Source: Streptomyces actinomycinicus (lineage in GTDB: Bacteria; Actinomycetota; Actinomycetes; Streptomycetales; Streptomycetaceae). Taken from it: a DNA stretch of 64,000 nt. Each line of letters starts with the position of its first letter. Positions within the stretch are counted from its first letter, which is position 1. Made by a program: the position numbers and the translations under genes. Below, piece by piece: positions 33,421 to 42,888 of this stretch. The stretch covers positions 186,001 to 250,000 of the forward strand of contig NZ_JAERRK010000008.1 of assembly GCF_016741775.1 (NCBI RefSeq). The letters are read 5' to 3'. The notes beneath the pieces were generated by a model. That model made no database searches. It was not told the DNA's origin and saw nothing but the letters and a program-made list of their open reading frames with translations.

Positions 33421-35339
33421 CAGCTGGACCCGGTGTTCGTACGAGCGTGCGTCGGCGCCCTGCGGTTCCCGTCCGGCGACGGGTCGGCCGGGCCGGGCAG
33501 CCCGCTGCGGGCGGCTTCCGGGGCCGGGCGTCCGAGGGCCGGCTCGGTGCTCTCGCCGAGGAAGCCGCCCGACTGGTGCTGCCACAGCTTGGCGTAGGCA
33601 CCGTCCGCCGCGAGCAGTTCCTCGTGGGTGCCCTGCTCGACGACGCTCCCGCGGTCCAGGACGACGAGACGGTCCATGCCGGCCACGGTGCTCAGGCGGT
33701 GGGCGACCACGAGGGCGGTGCGTCCGTCCATCAACCGCCACAGGGCGTCCTGGACGAGGATCTCGCTCTCCGAGTCCAGTGCGCTGGTCGCCTCGTCGAG
33801 CAGCAGGATCGGGGCGTCCCGCAGGATGGCCCTGGCGAGAGCGACGCGCTGGCGCTGGCCGCCCGAGAGTTTCACCCCCCGTTCCCCCACCAGAGTGCCG
33901 AAGCCGTCGGGGAGCTGGTCGGCGAACTCCGTGACGTGCGCGGCCGCGGCCGCGGCGTGGATCTCCTCGTCGGTGGCGCTCGACCGGGCGAAGGCGATGT
34001 TGTCCCGCAGGCTGCGGTGGAACATGGCGGGTTCCTGCGGGACGTAGGCGATCAGCGAGCGCAGGTCGGCCTGGCGCAGCCGGCTGATGTCCTGCCCACC
34101 GATCAGGATGCGTCCGTCGTCGATGTCCGACATCCGCAGCAGCAGCCGGGTGAGTGTGGTCTTGCCGCCGCCGGACCTGCCGACCAGACCGATACGTGCG
34201 CCTGCGGGCACGTCCAGGTCGAGTCCCAGGAAAATCGGCTTCGCGCCCCTGTGGGCGAAGGTGACCGCCTCGAAGCGGATGCCGGTGTCCCGCGGTGCGA
34301 GCGGTTCGGGTTCCGCCGGGTCGAGCACGGTGGGCGGATCCAGCAGCAGCTCGGTGAACTGCGCGGCCTCGGTCATCGAGCTTTCCAGACGCCGGTAGAT
34401 CTGGTTGAACTCGAACATGATCTGGGTCGCGTTGGAGTAGTAGGTGAAAGCGACGACGACCTCCTCCACCCCTTGGTCCGAGCCCCCGAAGGCGATGGCG
34501 ACCAGCAGACCCAGCACGTTGGTCAGCACGGACATGGGGGCGATCAGAGTGTCGACGCGCAGGTTGCCGTAGTCCCACGACCTGAGCGTCAGGCGCCGGG
34601 AATCCGCGACGCGGCTGCGATGTTCGCCGGCCTCCCTCCCCTCGGCCGCGAACGCCCGGATGGTCTCCATGTTCCCGAGGCTGTCGGCGACATGACCGGA
34701 GACCCGGGCGATCGCGGCCTCACGGTCGTTGACGAGTCTCTGCCGGCGGCGGATCAGAGGTGTCGCGGCCACCACGGTCAGCGTGATCATCACCAGCAGG
34801 CCGACGACGAGCATCGGTTCGTAGCTCCACAGCACCACGGCCCCGAACACCAGGGGGACGAGACTGCCCACGATCCGGTACGTCACCGTGTCGACGAAGT
34901 CCTCGAAGCGCTTGCCGAAGCTCAGCACCCGTTTGGTCAGGGAGCCGGCGAAGTTGTCGTGGAAGAAGGCCGCGTCCTGGGCGAGGAGTTCGTCCATGCC
35001 GCTCACGTACAGGTGCTCCATGCCGAGGGCGTCCACGCGGTTCAGGCAGTGCTGCCCGACCCGCCACACGGCCTCGGCCAGCAGCAGCGTCACGCCGAAG
35101 CCGAGCACGTACGGCAGCGCCGAGCCGAGGGTGAGACCACCGTCGTCGGCGGCCTGGCCTGCCAGTTTGGCGATCAGCAGGGGGGCGACGTAGCGGATGC
35201 CGATGTTGCCCACGGCCGGCAGCAGCAGCGCGGGCAGGGCCAGTCGTCGTAGGTGCAGCAGTTCTCGGCCGTAGCGGTGCAGTGCCAGGACGACCGCGCT
35301 CCTGCCCGGCGCCGGCCCTCGCAAGTCTGTGGTCCCCAT
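33420..35339 (-). CDS. ABC exporter half-transporter (membrane + ATPase fused)
   Basis: The product is a 639-residue ABC exporter. An ABC_membrane domain (about 30-320, six helices) is followed by an ATPase with Walker A GRSGGGKTT, the Q-loop PQEPAMF, the signature LSGGQRQR, Walker B LLLDEATSALD and the switch His in VVAHRLS. It should act as a homodimer exporting a hydrophobic compound, lipid or peptide. The C-terminal 45 residues are a Pro/Ala/Ser tail. GGGAG precedes the ATG at 35339. It is divergent from the metallophosphoesterase gene across 272 bp. Confidence 0.92.
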   Translation of the reverse strand: MGTTDLRGPAPGRSAVVLALHRYGRELLHLRRLALPALLLPAVGNIGIRYVAPLLIAKLAGQAADDGGLTLGSALPYVLGFGVTLLLAEAVWRVGQHCLNRVDALGMEHLYVSGMDELLAQDAAFFHDNFAGSLTKRVLSFGKRFEDFVDTVTYRIVGSLVPLVFGAVVLWSYEPMLVVGLLVMITLTVVAATPLIRRRQRLVNDREAAIARVSGHVADSLGNMETIRAFAAEGREAGEHRSRVADSRRLTLRSWDYGNLRVDTLIAPMSVLTNVLGLLVAIAFGGSDQGVEEVVVAFTYYSNATQIMFEFNQIYRRLESSMTEAAQFTELLLDPPTVLDPAEPEPLAPRDTGIRFEAVTFAHRGAKPIFLGLDLDVPAGARIGLVGRSGGGKTTLTRLLLRMSDIDDGRILIGGQDISRLRQADLRSLIAYVPQEPAMFHRSLRDNIAFARSSATDEEIHAAAAAAHVTEFADQLPDGFGTLVGERGVKLSGGQRQRVALARAILRDAPILLLDEATSALDSESEILVQDALWRLMDGRTALVVAHRLSTVAGMDRLVVLDRGSVVEQGTHEELLAADGAYAKLWQHQSGGFLGESTEPALGRPAPEAARSGLPGPADPSPDGNRRAPTHARTNTGSS

Positions 35340-35611
35340 CACACTCCCGAAGGTTCGGAAGTCGGAAGTTTCCCGTCGGGGGAGGTTCTCAGTCCAGGCA
35401 TTTACCGCGGACCGGCGAGAACCGGACATCGCTGCGTGCCCGTGCGAAGCCGGTCGGGGGCGGGGTCAGCAACCGTGTGGGCCGGGGGCGGACTCGGAGG
35501 CCACCTCGCCACACGGGCCTGCCCGCCATGAGTATCTCGTCCGTCCGGCCGGCCCGGGACGGCCGGATACAGTGCGCGCGACGGCAGTCTGTTCGCCCAA
35601 GGAGGGGAAGC

Positions 35612-36832
35612 GTGACCGACACCAGCGAAACCCGATCCGCCGACAGTGCGGCGCACGCGACTCAGCAGAGCCGACTGCACCGCCTGATGCGCTACCTCCC
35701 GATGATCGCCCCCGTCCTGCTGTGGACCGTGCCCTGCTGGCTGCTGCTGCACACCGGCCAGCACTGGCCGCTCCCTGTCACGCTCGCCGGCACCGCCCTG
35801 TTCGCCCTCGGCCTGATCGGCATGCCGCTCGCGATGGTGCGCGGCCACGGCCGACGCCAGCAGGACTGGGCGGCGATCATCGGTGACACCCTGCTGGGCA
35901 CCAGCTGGGTTCTGTTCACCTGGTCCGTTCTGCTCGGCGTCTTCCTGCGGCTCGCCCTGACCGTGGCCGGCGTGGGCGACGGCCAGGGCCGGGCCCGGAT
36001 CGTCACCTGGGCGGTCCTGGGAGCAGCCACGGTGCTGCTCACCTGGGGGTACGCCGAGGCCCGCCGGGTACCACGGGTACGCCGCCTGGACGTGCACCTT
36101 CCGCGCCTGGGGGCCGGGTTGGACGGCACGCGCGTCGTCCTCATCACCGACACCCACTACGGCCCGCTCGACCGCGCCCGCTGGTCGGCGCGGGTCTGCG
36201 AGACGGTCAACACGCTGAAGGCCGACCTGGTCTGCCACACCGGAGACATCGCGGACGGCACGGCCGAACGCCGCCGCGCCCAGGCCGCCCCGCTCGGCAC
36301 CGTGCGGGCCACCCGGGCCCGGGTCTACGTCACCGGCAACCACGAGTACTACGGCGAGGCCCAGGGCTGGGTCGACCTGATGGACGAGCTGGGCTGGGAG
36401 CCGCTGCGCAACCGCCATCTGCTGCTCGAACGCGGTGGTGACACCCTCGTGGTCGCCGGCGTGGACGACGTCACCGCCGAGTCCTCCGGTCTCGCCGGCC
36501 ACGCCGCCGACCTCGCCGCAGCCCTGCACGGCACCGATCCCGGCCACCCCGTCCTGCTCCTGGCCCACCAGCCCAAGTTCATCGACCGGGCGGCAGCCGG
36601 CGGCGTCGACCTCCAGCTCTCCGGCCACACCCACGGCGGCCAGATCTGGCCCTTCCACCATCTGGTCCGCGTCGACCAGCCCGCCCTCGCCGGTCTCAGC
36701 CGCCACGGCACCCGCACCCTCCTCTACACCAGCCGTGGCACCGGCTTCTGGGGCCCGCCCTTCCGCGTCTTCGCCCCGAGCGAGATCACCCTGCTCGTAC
36801 TCCGCTCCCCGCAGCGGCCCCCCACGCCGTAG
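35612..36832 (+). CDS. Membrane metallophosphoesterase
   Basis: The product is 406 residues. Four hydrophobic helices (about 30-165) precede a calcineurin-like phosphoesterase domain with all metal motifs: TDTHYG, HTGDIADG, GNHEYY and SGHTHGGQ. This layout matches YkuE/YaeI-like membrane phosphoesterases, some of which act on UDP-diacylglucosamine or phospholipids. The GTG start has a strong AGGAGGGG site. The substrate cannot be assigned. Confidence 0.9.
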   Translation: MTDTSETRSADSAAHATQQSRLHRLMRYLPMIAPVLLWTVPCWLLLHTGQHWPLPVTLAGTALFALGLIGMPLAMVRGHGRRQQDWAAIIGDTLLGTSWVLFTWSVLLGVFLRLALTVAGVGDGQGRARIVTWAVLGAATVLLTWGYAEARRVPRVRRLDVHLPRLGAGLDGTRVVLITDTHYGPLDRARWSARVCETVNTLKADLVCHTGDIADGTAERRRAQAAPLGTVRATRARVYVTGNHEYYGEAQGWVDLMDELGWEPLRNRHLLLERGGDTLVVAGVDDVTAESSGLAGHAADLAAALHGTDPGHPVLLLAHQPKFIDRAAAGGVDLQLSGHTHGGQIWPFHHLVRVDQPALAGLSRHGTRTLLYTSRGTGFWGPPFRVFAPSEITLLVLRSPQRPPTP

Positions 36833-36875
36833 CGCCGGGCAGGCGAGGCCGGTGCCCTGCGACCGGCACGTCGCG

Positions 36876-37382
36876 TCATTGCGAAGGAATGCGGAACTCG
36901 AATTCGGGACGGTCCCACGGCACGGCGGGCGGGTTCGCGAGGGCGGTCCCGGTCCGCACGGCACCGACGCGGTGGTAGAAGTCCTCGGCGGGGAGATGCG
37001 AGACGACCTTGACACGGTCGAGCCCGGCGGCGCGGGCCTCGGACCGCATGTGTGCGACGAGCAGCCGTCCGACACCACGTCCTTGCGCTTCGTCGGCGAC
37101 GAACAGCAGGTCCAGCTCCGGTGGAGCGAGGACGAGCGAGTAGAAACCGATGACCCGGCCGCCGTACTCGTCGGCACCGACGGCTACGAAGGCGCGGTGG
37201 GCTTCGAGGTAGTCAGGACCGACCCGGTAGCCCGCCACCGCGGCTGCGTACTTACCCTGGTAGGCGCCCGAGCCACGCACGATCCGCGTGAGCCGTCTGG
37301 CGTCCCGCGCGACCGCCCTCCGTATCGTGACCGGCCGGCTGACCGGGGAAGTGCGTGAACCCATCGGGAAAGTATTGCGCAC
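36876..37382 (-). CDS. GNAT-family N-acetyltransferase
   Basis: The product is 168 residues with a GNAT fold. The acetyl-CoA-binding motif A is GRGVGRLLVAHMRSEAR, preceded by the beta-strand ELDLLFVAD, and the C-terminal half has the stretch FYHRVGAV. The substrate is unknown. The start may be the GTG at 37382 or the ATG at 37364. It is convergent with the metallophosphoesterase gene. Confidence 0.85.
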   Translation of the reverse strand: MRNTFPMGSRTSPVSRPVTIRRAVARDARRLTRIVRGSGAYQGKYAAAVAGYRVGPDYLEAHRAFVAVGADEYGGRVIGFYSLVLAPPELDLLFVADEAQGRGVGRLLVAHMRSEARAAGLDRVKVVSHLPAEDFYHRVGAVRTGTALANPPAVPWDRPEFEFRIPSQ

Positions 37383-37649
37383 CGGGGAGTGCCTTCCGGC
37401 GGCGGGCCGGCTGCCCGGGCCGGCCGTCCGGCCAGGTGGCCGGGTGCGTACCGGCCGGTCGGCGGGGACGGTCCGGACTACTGGCGGATACCGGGGGCAG
37501 TGGTGCGCGGGGACGCTTGAAAAAGATGACGTGCTGTGTGTCGGCCGTCGGTTCCACGCCGTGGAGCCCGCGGCGGTGCCAGTCCCCCGGCGGCTGCCGC
37601 CGGACGGACGTCACCACGACACTCCAGGGCCGACTAGGAGGGCAGCCGC

Positions 37650-38303
37650 ATGCCGATCCGCCTGACACTTGTGTGCGCGAGTCCAGCAGACACGGCCTCC
37701 CCTCACGCCCCGCTCGGTGAGCGCGAACTGTACGGGGCAGGGGCCACCGTCGCATCGCTGTCCGCGCACACGTCGGTCGTGAGGTCGCCTTCGGCCGGCT
37801 CCGCGCTGACCGCCGCGGCTCTCGGCCTGGAGGCCACCGTGGAGCCGGCGCTGCGCGACATCGACTACGGCACGTGGCGCGGCCGCACGGCCGCCGGCAT
37901 CGCCGCCGCGGACCCGCACGGCTACAGCGCCTGGCTCACCGACCCGGACGCCGCTCCGCACGGCGGCGAGACGGTGCACCAGCTGTGCCGCCGGACCGCG
38001 CACTGGCTCCGCACCCTGCCCGTGGACTCGGGCCGCGTCCTGGCCGTCGCCGATCCGGCCGTCGTGCAGGCCCTGCTCGTCCACGCCCTGTCCGCACCGG
38101 TCCGGCTCTTCGGGAGACTGCGGCTGCCGCCCCTGTTCGTCGTCTGCCTGACGGGGTGCGACGGCGACTGGACGGTCCGGTCCGCCGACGCGTCCGCCGA
38201 CCGCGGCCCCGGCCGGCACCTCTCGCTGCCCCTCACCTCACTGGACCCCTCCTGGCGCACGGCCGGCGACCGCTCCGGCCACTACGCGGAACATGCCGCC
38301 TGA
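37650..38303 (+). CDS. Histidine-phosphatase-fold protein lacking the catalytic RHG motif
   Basis: The product is 217 residues and reads as a phosphoglycerate-mutase/histidine-phosphatase fold: LTLVCASPAD at the N-terminus, DIDYGTWRGRT in the middle, HGGETVHQL, and LAVADPAVVQALL near residue 130. The conserved Arg-His-Gly of the first strand is replaced by Cys-Ala-Ser, and the second catalytic His by Asp/Pro. It is therefore probably not a phosphatase, at least not by the standard mechanism. I recall a similar branch in actinomycetes near cobalt-transport genes, but no such gene is here. The ATG has a weak ribosome-binding site (AGGAGGG, 12 bases upstream). Confidence 0.75.
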   Translation: MPIRLTLVCASPADTASPHAPLGERELYGAGATVASLSAHTSVVRSPSAGSALTAAALGLEATVEPALRDIDYGTWRGRTAAGIAAADPHGYSAWLTDPDAAPHGGETVHQLCRRTAHWLRTLPVDSGRVLAVADPAVVQALLVHALSAPVRLFGRLRLPPLFVVCLTGCDGDWTVRSADASADRGPGRHLSLPLTSLDPSWRTAGDRSGHYAEHAA

Positions 38304-38467
38304 ACCCGGCCCGTACGCTTCCGCCAGCCCCCGACCGACCAGCCGTAGCCGTTCCGGCCGGTCGGTCGGCCTGTGCCGCCCGACAGCGGTGAATGGCCGT
38401 TGCCCGCCAGGTGGCGCACCCTCGGTGGTACGCACCGGACGACGGGCAGGTGAGGAGCTGAGCGCAG

Positions 38468-39133
38468 GTGATCCGGGTACTGGTGGTCGACGACGAGGCC
38501 CTGGTCCGCACGGGCTTCACCCACATACTGAATGCTGCGGACGACATCGAGGTGGTGGCGGCGGTGCCCGGCGGCCAGGCCGTCGCCATGGTGCGGGACA
38601 GGCACCCGGACATCGTCCTGCTGGACATCCGGATGCCGGACGTGGACGGGCTCAGTGTCCTGGCCGATCTGCGCCGCATGCCGGACCCGCCGGTGGTGGC
38701 CATGCTCACCACGTTCGACGCCGACGAGTACGTGACGACCGCCCTGCGCTCGGGTGCCGCCGGGTTCCTGCTCAAGGACACCGACCCCGAGCAGCTGCCG
38801 TATCTGGTCCGCTCCCTCGCCGAGGGCGGGTCGGTGCTGTCGTCCAAGATCACCCGGACGGTGGTGGACGGCTACCTCGACCAGGGCGAGCGTGAGCCCG
38901 CCCTGCGCCTCGCCGCCCGGCTGACCGAGCGCGAGCGTGCCGTCCTCGTCCTGATGGCGGACGGACTCGCCAACCCGGACATCGGCGAACGTCTGCACCT
39001 GAGCACCGGCACGGTCAAGGGCCATGTCAGCGCGGTGTTCACGAAACTGCAGGTCAGCAGCCGCGTGCAGGCCGTACTGATCGCCGAGCGCGCGGGTCTG
39101 CTCGACCCCTCGCGGGCGGGTGACGCGGAGTGA
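38468..39133 (+). CDS. NarL/FixJ-type response regulator
   Basis: The product is 221 residues. The receiver domain (1-118) has the acidic pair in VVDDEALVR, the phosphoacceptor Asp54 in VLLDIRMPD and Lys at LLKDTD. A LuxR-type HTH (LTERERAVLVLMADG, LSTGTVKGHVSAVFTKL) occupies about 150-210. The GTG start has GAGGAG upstream. Its stop overlaps the kinase GTG by 4 bp, so the two form a two-component pair. Confidence 0.92.
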   Translation: MIRVLVVDDEALVRTGFTHILNAADDIEVVAAVPGGQAVAMVRDRHPDIVLLDIRMPDVDGLSVLADLRRMPDPPVVAMLTTFDADEYVTTALRSGAAGFLLKDTDPEQLPYLVRSLAEGGSVLSSKITRTVVDGYLDQGEREPALRLAARLTERERAVLVLMADGLANPDIGERLHLSTGTVKGHVSAVFTKLQVSSRVQAVLIAERAGLLDPSRAGDAE

Positions 39134-40239
39134 AGTACCAAGGGGTGCCGCCGCCGCTGCTGGACGCGGTCCTGGTGCTGCTGGCGCTGGTGGACACGTG
39201 GGGCAACGTCGACCTCGGGCAGGAGCTGGCCGTCGCCTGCGCGCTGCTCGGGGCCTTCGCCCTGCTGCTGCGCCGCCGCCTGCCGCTGACGACCTTCGTG
39301 CTCACGCTCCCGACCACTCTGGTCACCGATGCGGTGTTCGCCACTCTGGCCGCGCTGTACACGCTCTCCTCGCTCAGCCGCCACCGCGGCCTGCTGGTGG
39401 GGTGCGCCCTGACCTACTCGATCATCGACTTCCTGCCGTGGCCGTGGTCGACCCTGCGGGTCGGTGAACTCGCCGGCCCCAACCTGGTCCACCTCATCTA
39501 CACCCTGGGCACGGCAGCCGCCCCCGTCTTCCTGGGCCAGCTCGTCCAGGCGCACCGCGAACTGTCGCTCCGGCTAGCCGAGATCACCAAGGCCCGCGAG
39601 CACGAACGGCTGCTGACCGCGCAGAGCGTGCTGGCGAAGGAGCGCGCGCAGCTCGCCCGGGAGATGCACGACGTGGTCTCCCACCAGGTCAGCCTCATCG
39701 CCGTCCAGGCCGGGGCACTCCAGGTGGCCGGCGGGGACGCCGAGACGAAAGAGGCCGCGGCCACCATCCGGCGCCTCAGCGTGCAGACCCTCGACGAACT
39801 GCGGCACATGGTCAGCGTGCTCAGGGCCTCCGGCAGCCGGCCCACGGAACTGACCCCCCAGCCCTCCCTCGCCGACCTGCGCACTCTGGTCGAGGGCAGC
39901 GGCATCGACGCGGACCTGGTGACGGACCTGCCGGACAACGTCCCGGCGACGGTCCAGCGCGCCGTCTACCGCACCGTCCAGGAAGCCCTGACCAACGTCC
40001 GCAAACACGCTCCGGGGGCCAGGGCCACCATCCAGGTGCGCCGCGCGGACGGCACCATCCGGACCACCGTCACCAACACCGCCCCCGTCCGCCCCGCTCT
40101 GCCCCTGCCCAGCGCCCACCACGGCCTCATCGGCCTGCGCCAGCGCGCCGAGCTGCTCGGCGGCACCATCAGCTCGGGACCCACCCCCGACGGCGGCTAC
40201 GAACTCCTCCTGGAACTGCCGGCCACCGACGCGCCGTGA
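39130..40239 (+). CDS. HisKA_3-type sensor histidine kinase
   Basis: The product is 369 residues. Four or five hydrophobic helices (about 10-140) precede a dimerisation domain with the phosphoacceptor His in REMHDVVSHQ and a HATPase_c domain (EALTNVRKHAPG, GLIGLRQRAELLGG). It is partner to the response regulator encoded immediately upstream, with a GTGA overlap. The signal is unknown; the lack of a large extracellular domain suggests it senses within the membrane. Confidence 0.92.
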   Translation: MKYQGVPPPLLDAVLVLLALVDTWGNVDLGQELAVACALLGAFALLLRRRLPLTTFVLTLPTTLVTDAVFATLAALYTLSSLSRHRGLLVGCALTYSIIDFLPWPWSTLRVGELAGPNLVHLIYTLGTAAAPVFLGQLVQAHRELSLRLAEITKAREHERLLTAQSVLAKERAQLAREMHDVVSHQVSLIAVQAGALQVAGGDAETKEAAATIRRLSVQTLDELRHMVSVLRASGSRPTELTPQPSLADLRTLVEGSGIDADLVTDLPDNVPATVQRAVYRTVQEALTNVRKHAPGARATIQVRRADGTIRTTVTNTAPVRPALPLPSAHHGLIGLRQRAELLGGTISSGPTPDGGYELLLELPATDAP

Positions 40240-40295
40240 CCGCGACCCGGCTCCCCCCCGGCCGCCGGAACGAAAACGCCCGGCGCCGCCCGCGC

Positions 40296-40340
40296 GACGA
40301 GCGTGCTTCACCGCTCGTCACCGCTCGTCACCGCTCGTCA
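40296..40340. terminator. Hairpin with three tandem copies of its 3' arm
   Basis: GACGAGCG (40296-40303) can pair perfectly with CGCTCGTC (40312-40319). The 10-bp unit CCGCTCGTCA that holds this arm is repeated exactly three times (40311-40340). It lies between convergent kinase and SWIM genes, so it probably terminates one or both. The remaining 140 bp of this gap contains no gene. Confidence 0.5.
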
Positions 40341-40479
40341 CGCCCGCCCGTGCCGCCCCGGCGAGCGCGCAGAGGCCGGGGCCTGATGGCATGCCTGCCC
40401 CGAGCCCGGCGCGGTGCGGGGCGGCGCCGGGCGGTGAGGGGCCGGTGGAGCCTGTCCGGGATACGGGGCACCGTTCGCG

Positions 40480-42888
40480 TCACAGGTCGTCCGGTGTGCC
40501 GAGACCCGTCAGGGCGCCGACCGGGTCGAGGTCCGGGGTGCCGCGGGGCCACCAGTCGTCCTGGCCGGGCTCCGATTCGTACGCGTACCACAGGCCGTCG
40601 TGTCCGAGGCGGAGCTGGACGTGGTCGCGGGGGTGGGTGAGGCGGTTGCGCCACGGGCGGAACGCCGGGAGGTCGGCGGCGAGCAGCAGGGGGCGGGCCC
40701 GGTCGAAGCGGCCGGCCGGCGGGTCCCACGGCTCCTCGAGGACGGCCAGTCCCTCCGGGCCGCCCTGCCGCCAGGCCGCGACGGCCCGCGCGAGGTCGGC
40801 CGGCGTACGGCCCACGGCGTCGGCGAGCGTGGCGTAGAGCGTGCGGGTCGCGGCGGTGAGCCCGGAACCGGGGCGGGCCGCGGCGAGCCGCACCGCGTCC
40901 TGCCACAGGGTCAGCCCGCCGACCGGGTCGCGACCGGTGCCGAGCAGCGCGTGGGCGCGGGCGGCGGCGTCGGTCGCCAGCTGGTCCAGCGCGAACGGGT
41001 CCGGGCCGCCCGGGGCGGACGGGTACACCGGAGGCTGCCCGGGGTGCGGCGGCACCGGCAACGGCGGCGGCAGCGGCGGGAGCCGGCGGGGCGCCAGGGC
41101 CTCGGCGGCACGGACGCCGGGGAGGGGCTCCGGCTGCCTCTCCTGCGCGGCACGGGCCGCACGGGCCGCGCTGCGCCGGGACAGCGCGTCGAGCAGTTCC
41201 TTCTCGCCCCGGCCGCGGAGCAGGAGCAGCACGAAGGGGTCGGTGTCGAGCAGACGTGCCGTCTGGTAGCAGAGGGCCGCTGCGTGCTTGCAGGGGTGGC
41301 CGGAGTCGGGGCAGCTGCAGCGGGGGGCGAGGTCGCCCGGGCCGGGCAGCAGGGGGGCACCGCAGTCGGCCAGGGTGTGCGGCAGCTCCTTGTCGAGCAG
41401 CGCCGCGATGTGCCCCGGCCGGTCGGCTGCCGCGTCCAGGAACCGCTCCCAGTCCTCGTCCGCCAGCGTCCGTACCCGCACCTGCACGCGGTACGGACGG
41501 GGCCGGCTCCCGCGCACGTACGCCAGCACGAGTCCCGGGATGACGGTGATCGCGTCCACATGTCCCTGGTCCGCGTACCCGCGCCCACGCGCCAGCCGCT
41601 TCGGATCCAGCGCGCCCTGCTCCAGCGCCTCCACCCAGGCATTGCCCCACCAGGTCGCCGCGAAGGGGGTGCCCTCCGCGCCTCCGGCGCCGGCCGCACG
41701 GGGCCCGAACGCCGGGAAGGTGCGGCGCAGCTCGGTGTCACGGTGCGGGGTGGCCATCGTGGGCGGCACCTGGGAGACCGGTACGGTGCCGCCGGAGGCA
41801 GGCCGATCCGGCGTCGGGGACGAGGGCGCGGGGGAACTACCCGGCCTCGGGGACGAGGGCGCAGAGGAAGTACCCGGCCTCGGGGACGAGGGCGCGGGCG
41901 TGTGTTCGGAGGCCGCGGGCGCCAGGGCCTCTGGTACCGGGACCGCTGGTGCCGGGACCTCGGGCGCCGTGGTCCCGGACGCCGAAAGGGCCGGAGGCAG
42001 AGTGTCGGGCGCCGAGAGGCCGGACGCCGAGGTGTCCGCCGGGATGCCGGGCGCGGAGAAGTCCGGCACCGGGGTGTCGGGCGCCGGGAGGCCGGGCACC
42101 GGGGTGTCCGTCGGGGTGCCGGGCGCGGAGAAGTCCGGCACCGGGGTATCGGGCGCTGGGAGGCCGGACGCCGGGGTGTCCGCCGGGATGCCGGGCGCGG
42201 AGAGGTCGTCAGGGGGTGCGGTCGCCCCGTCGACGGAGTCCTCCTGTTCCCCCGACGATTCCGCCCAGCTGGGCATGCGGAAGGCGGTGGCCAGGAAGTG
42301 CCGCATGTCCTGCGCGGTCCTGGCCCTGGCGGTACGGGTCTCCTGTCCGGGTTCCGACGACGTGCCGGACCCGGAGGGACCGGGACGCGTCGGTGCGCGC
42401 CGGTCGCCTCGAGGCGCCGCCGCCTCCTCCGCGCGCCGCGCTTCCCGCCGTGCCGCGCGAAGTGCCTCGCGAGCGACGTCGCCCGGGCGCCCGCCCGCCG
42501 CACCAGCCCGAGCGGACGGGGACGAGGGACGCGAGGCCGACCCGTGGGTGCCCTCAAGGGCGTCCCCGGGAGCGCCCTCAAGGGTGTCGTCAGGGGAGCC
42601 CTCAAGGGTCCGGCCCGCCCCTTCCCGCTCCGCGTCCGCCCGCTCGCGAGCCGCTCTCAAGGCACGGCGGGCACCGTCGGCGGGGCGGGCAGCGTCGGCG
42701 GGGTGGCCTGCGTCGGTGGGGCGGGCAGCGTCGGACGGGCGAAGGGCGACAGCCGGGCGGGCGGTGTCGGTCCGGTGGGCGGTGTCGGCCGGGCGGCCTG
42801 CGTCGTCGGGGCGGGCACCGTCGGCCGGGCGGGCGGCATCGACCGGACGGGCGGTGTCGGTCCGGTGGGGGGTGTCCGGGGCTGTCAT
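40480..42888 (-). CDS. SWIM zinc-finger protein with repetitive low-complexity N-terminus
   Basis: The product is 802 residues. The C-terminal third contains a SWIM zinc finger (CSCPDSGHPCKH) and a preceding TWWGNAWVEALE motif typical of bacterial SWIM proteins encoded beside SNF2 helicases. The first half is disordered and repetitive: residues 1-70 have a degenerate ARPxDA-type repeat, and about 245-320 have repeats of form PAPDTPVPDFSAPG. The ATG overlaps the helicase stop by 4 bp (ATGA). It probably binds nucleic acid or protein as a partner of the helicase. The repeats could vary in number between strains. Confidence 0.85.
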   Translation of the reverse strand: MTAPDTPHRTDTARPVDAARPADGARPDDAGRPADTAHRTDTARPAVALRPSDAARPTDAGHPADAARPADGARRALRAARERADAEREGAGRTLEGSPDDTLEGAPGDALEGTHGSASRPSSPSARAGAAGGRPGDVAREALRAARREARRAEEAAAPRGDRRAPTRPGPSGSGTSSEPGQETRTARARTAQDMRHFLATAFRMPSWAESSGEQEDSVDGATAPPDDLSAPGIPADTPASGLPAPDTPVPDFSAPGTPTDTPVPGLPAPDTPVPDFSAPGIPADTSASGLSAPDTLPPALSASGTTAPEVPAPAVPVPEALAPAASEHTPAPSSPRPGTSSAPSSPRPGSSPAPSSPTPDRPASGGTVPVSQVPPTMATPHRDTELRRTFPAFGPRAAGAGGAEGTPFAATWWGNAWVEALEQGALDPKRLARGRGYADQGHVDAITVIPGLVLAYVRGSRPRPYRVQVRVRTLADEDWERFLDAAADRPGHIAALLDKELPHTLADCGAPLLPGPGDLAPRCSCPDSGHPCKHAAALCYQTARLLDTDPFVLLLLRGRGEKELLDALSRRSAARAARAAQERQPEPLPGVRAAEALAPRRLPPLPPPLPVPPHPGQPPVYPSAPGGPDPFALDQLATDAAARAHALLGTGRDPVGGLTLWQDAVRLAAARPGSGLTAATRTLYATLADAVGRTPADLARAVAAWRQGGPEGLAVLEEPWDPPAGRFDRARPLLLAADLPAFRPWRNRLTHPRDHVQLRLGHDGLWYAYESEPGQDDWWPRGTPDLDPVGALTGLGTPDDL

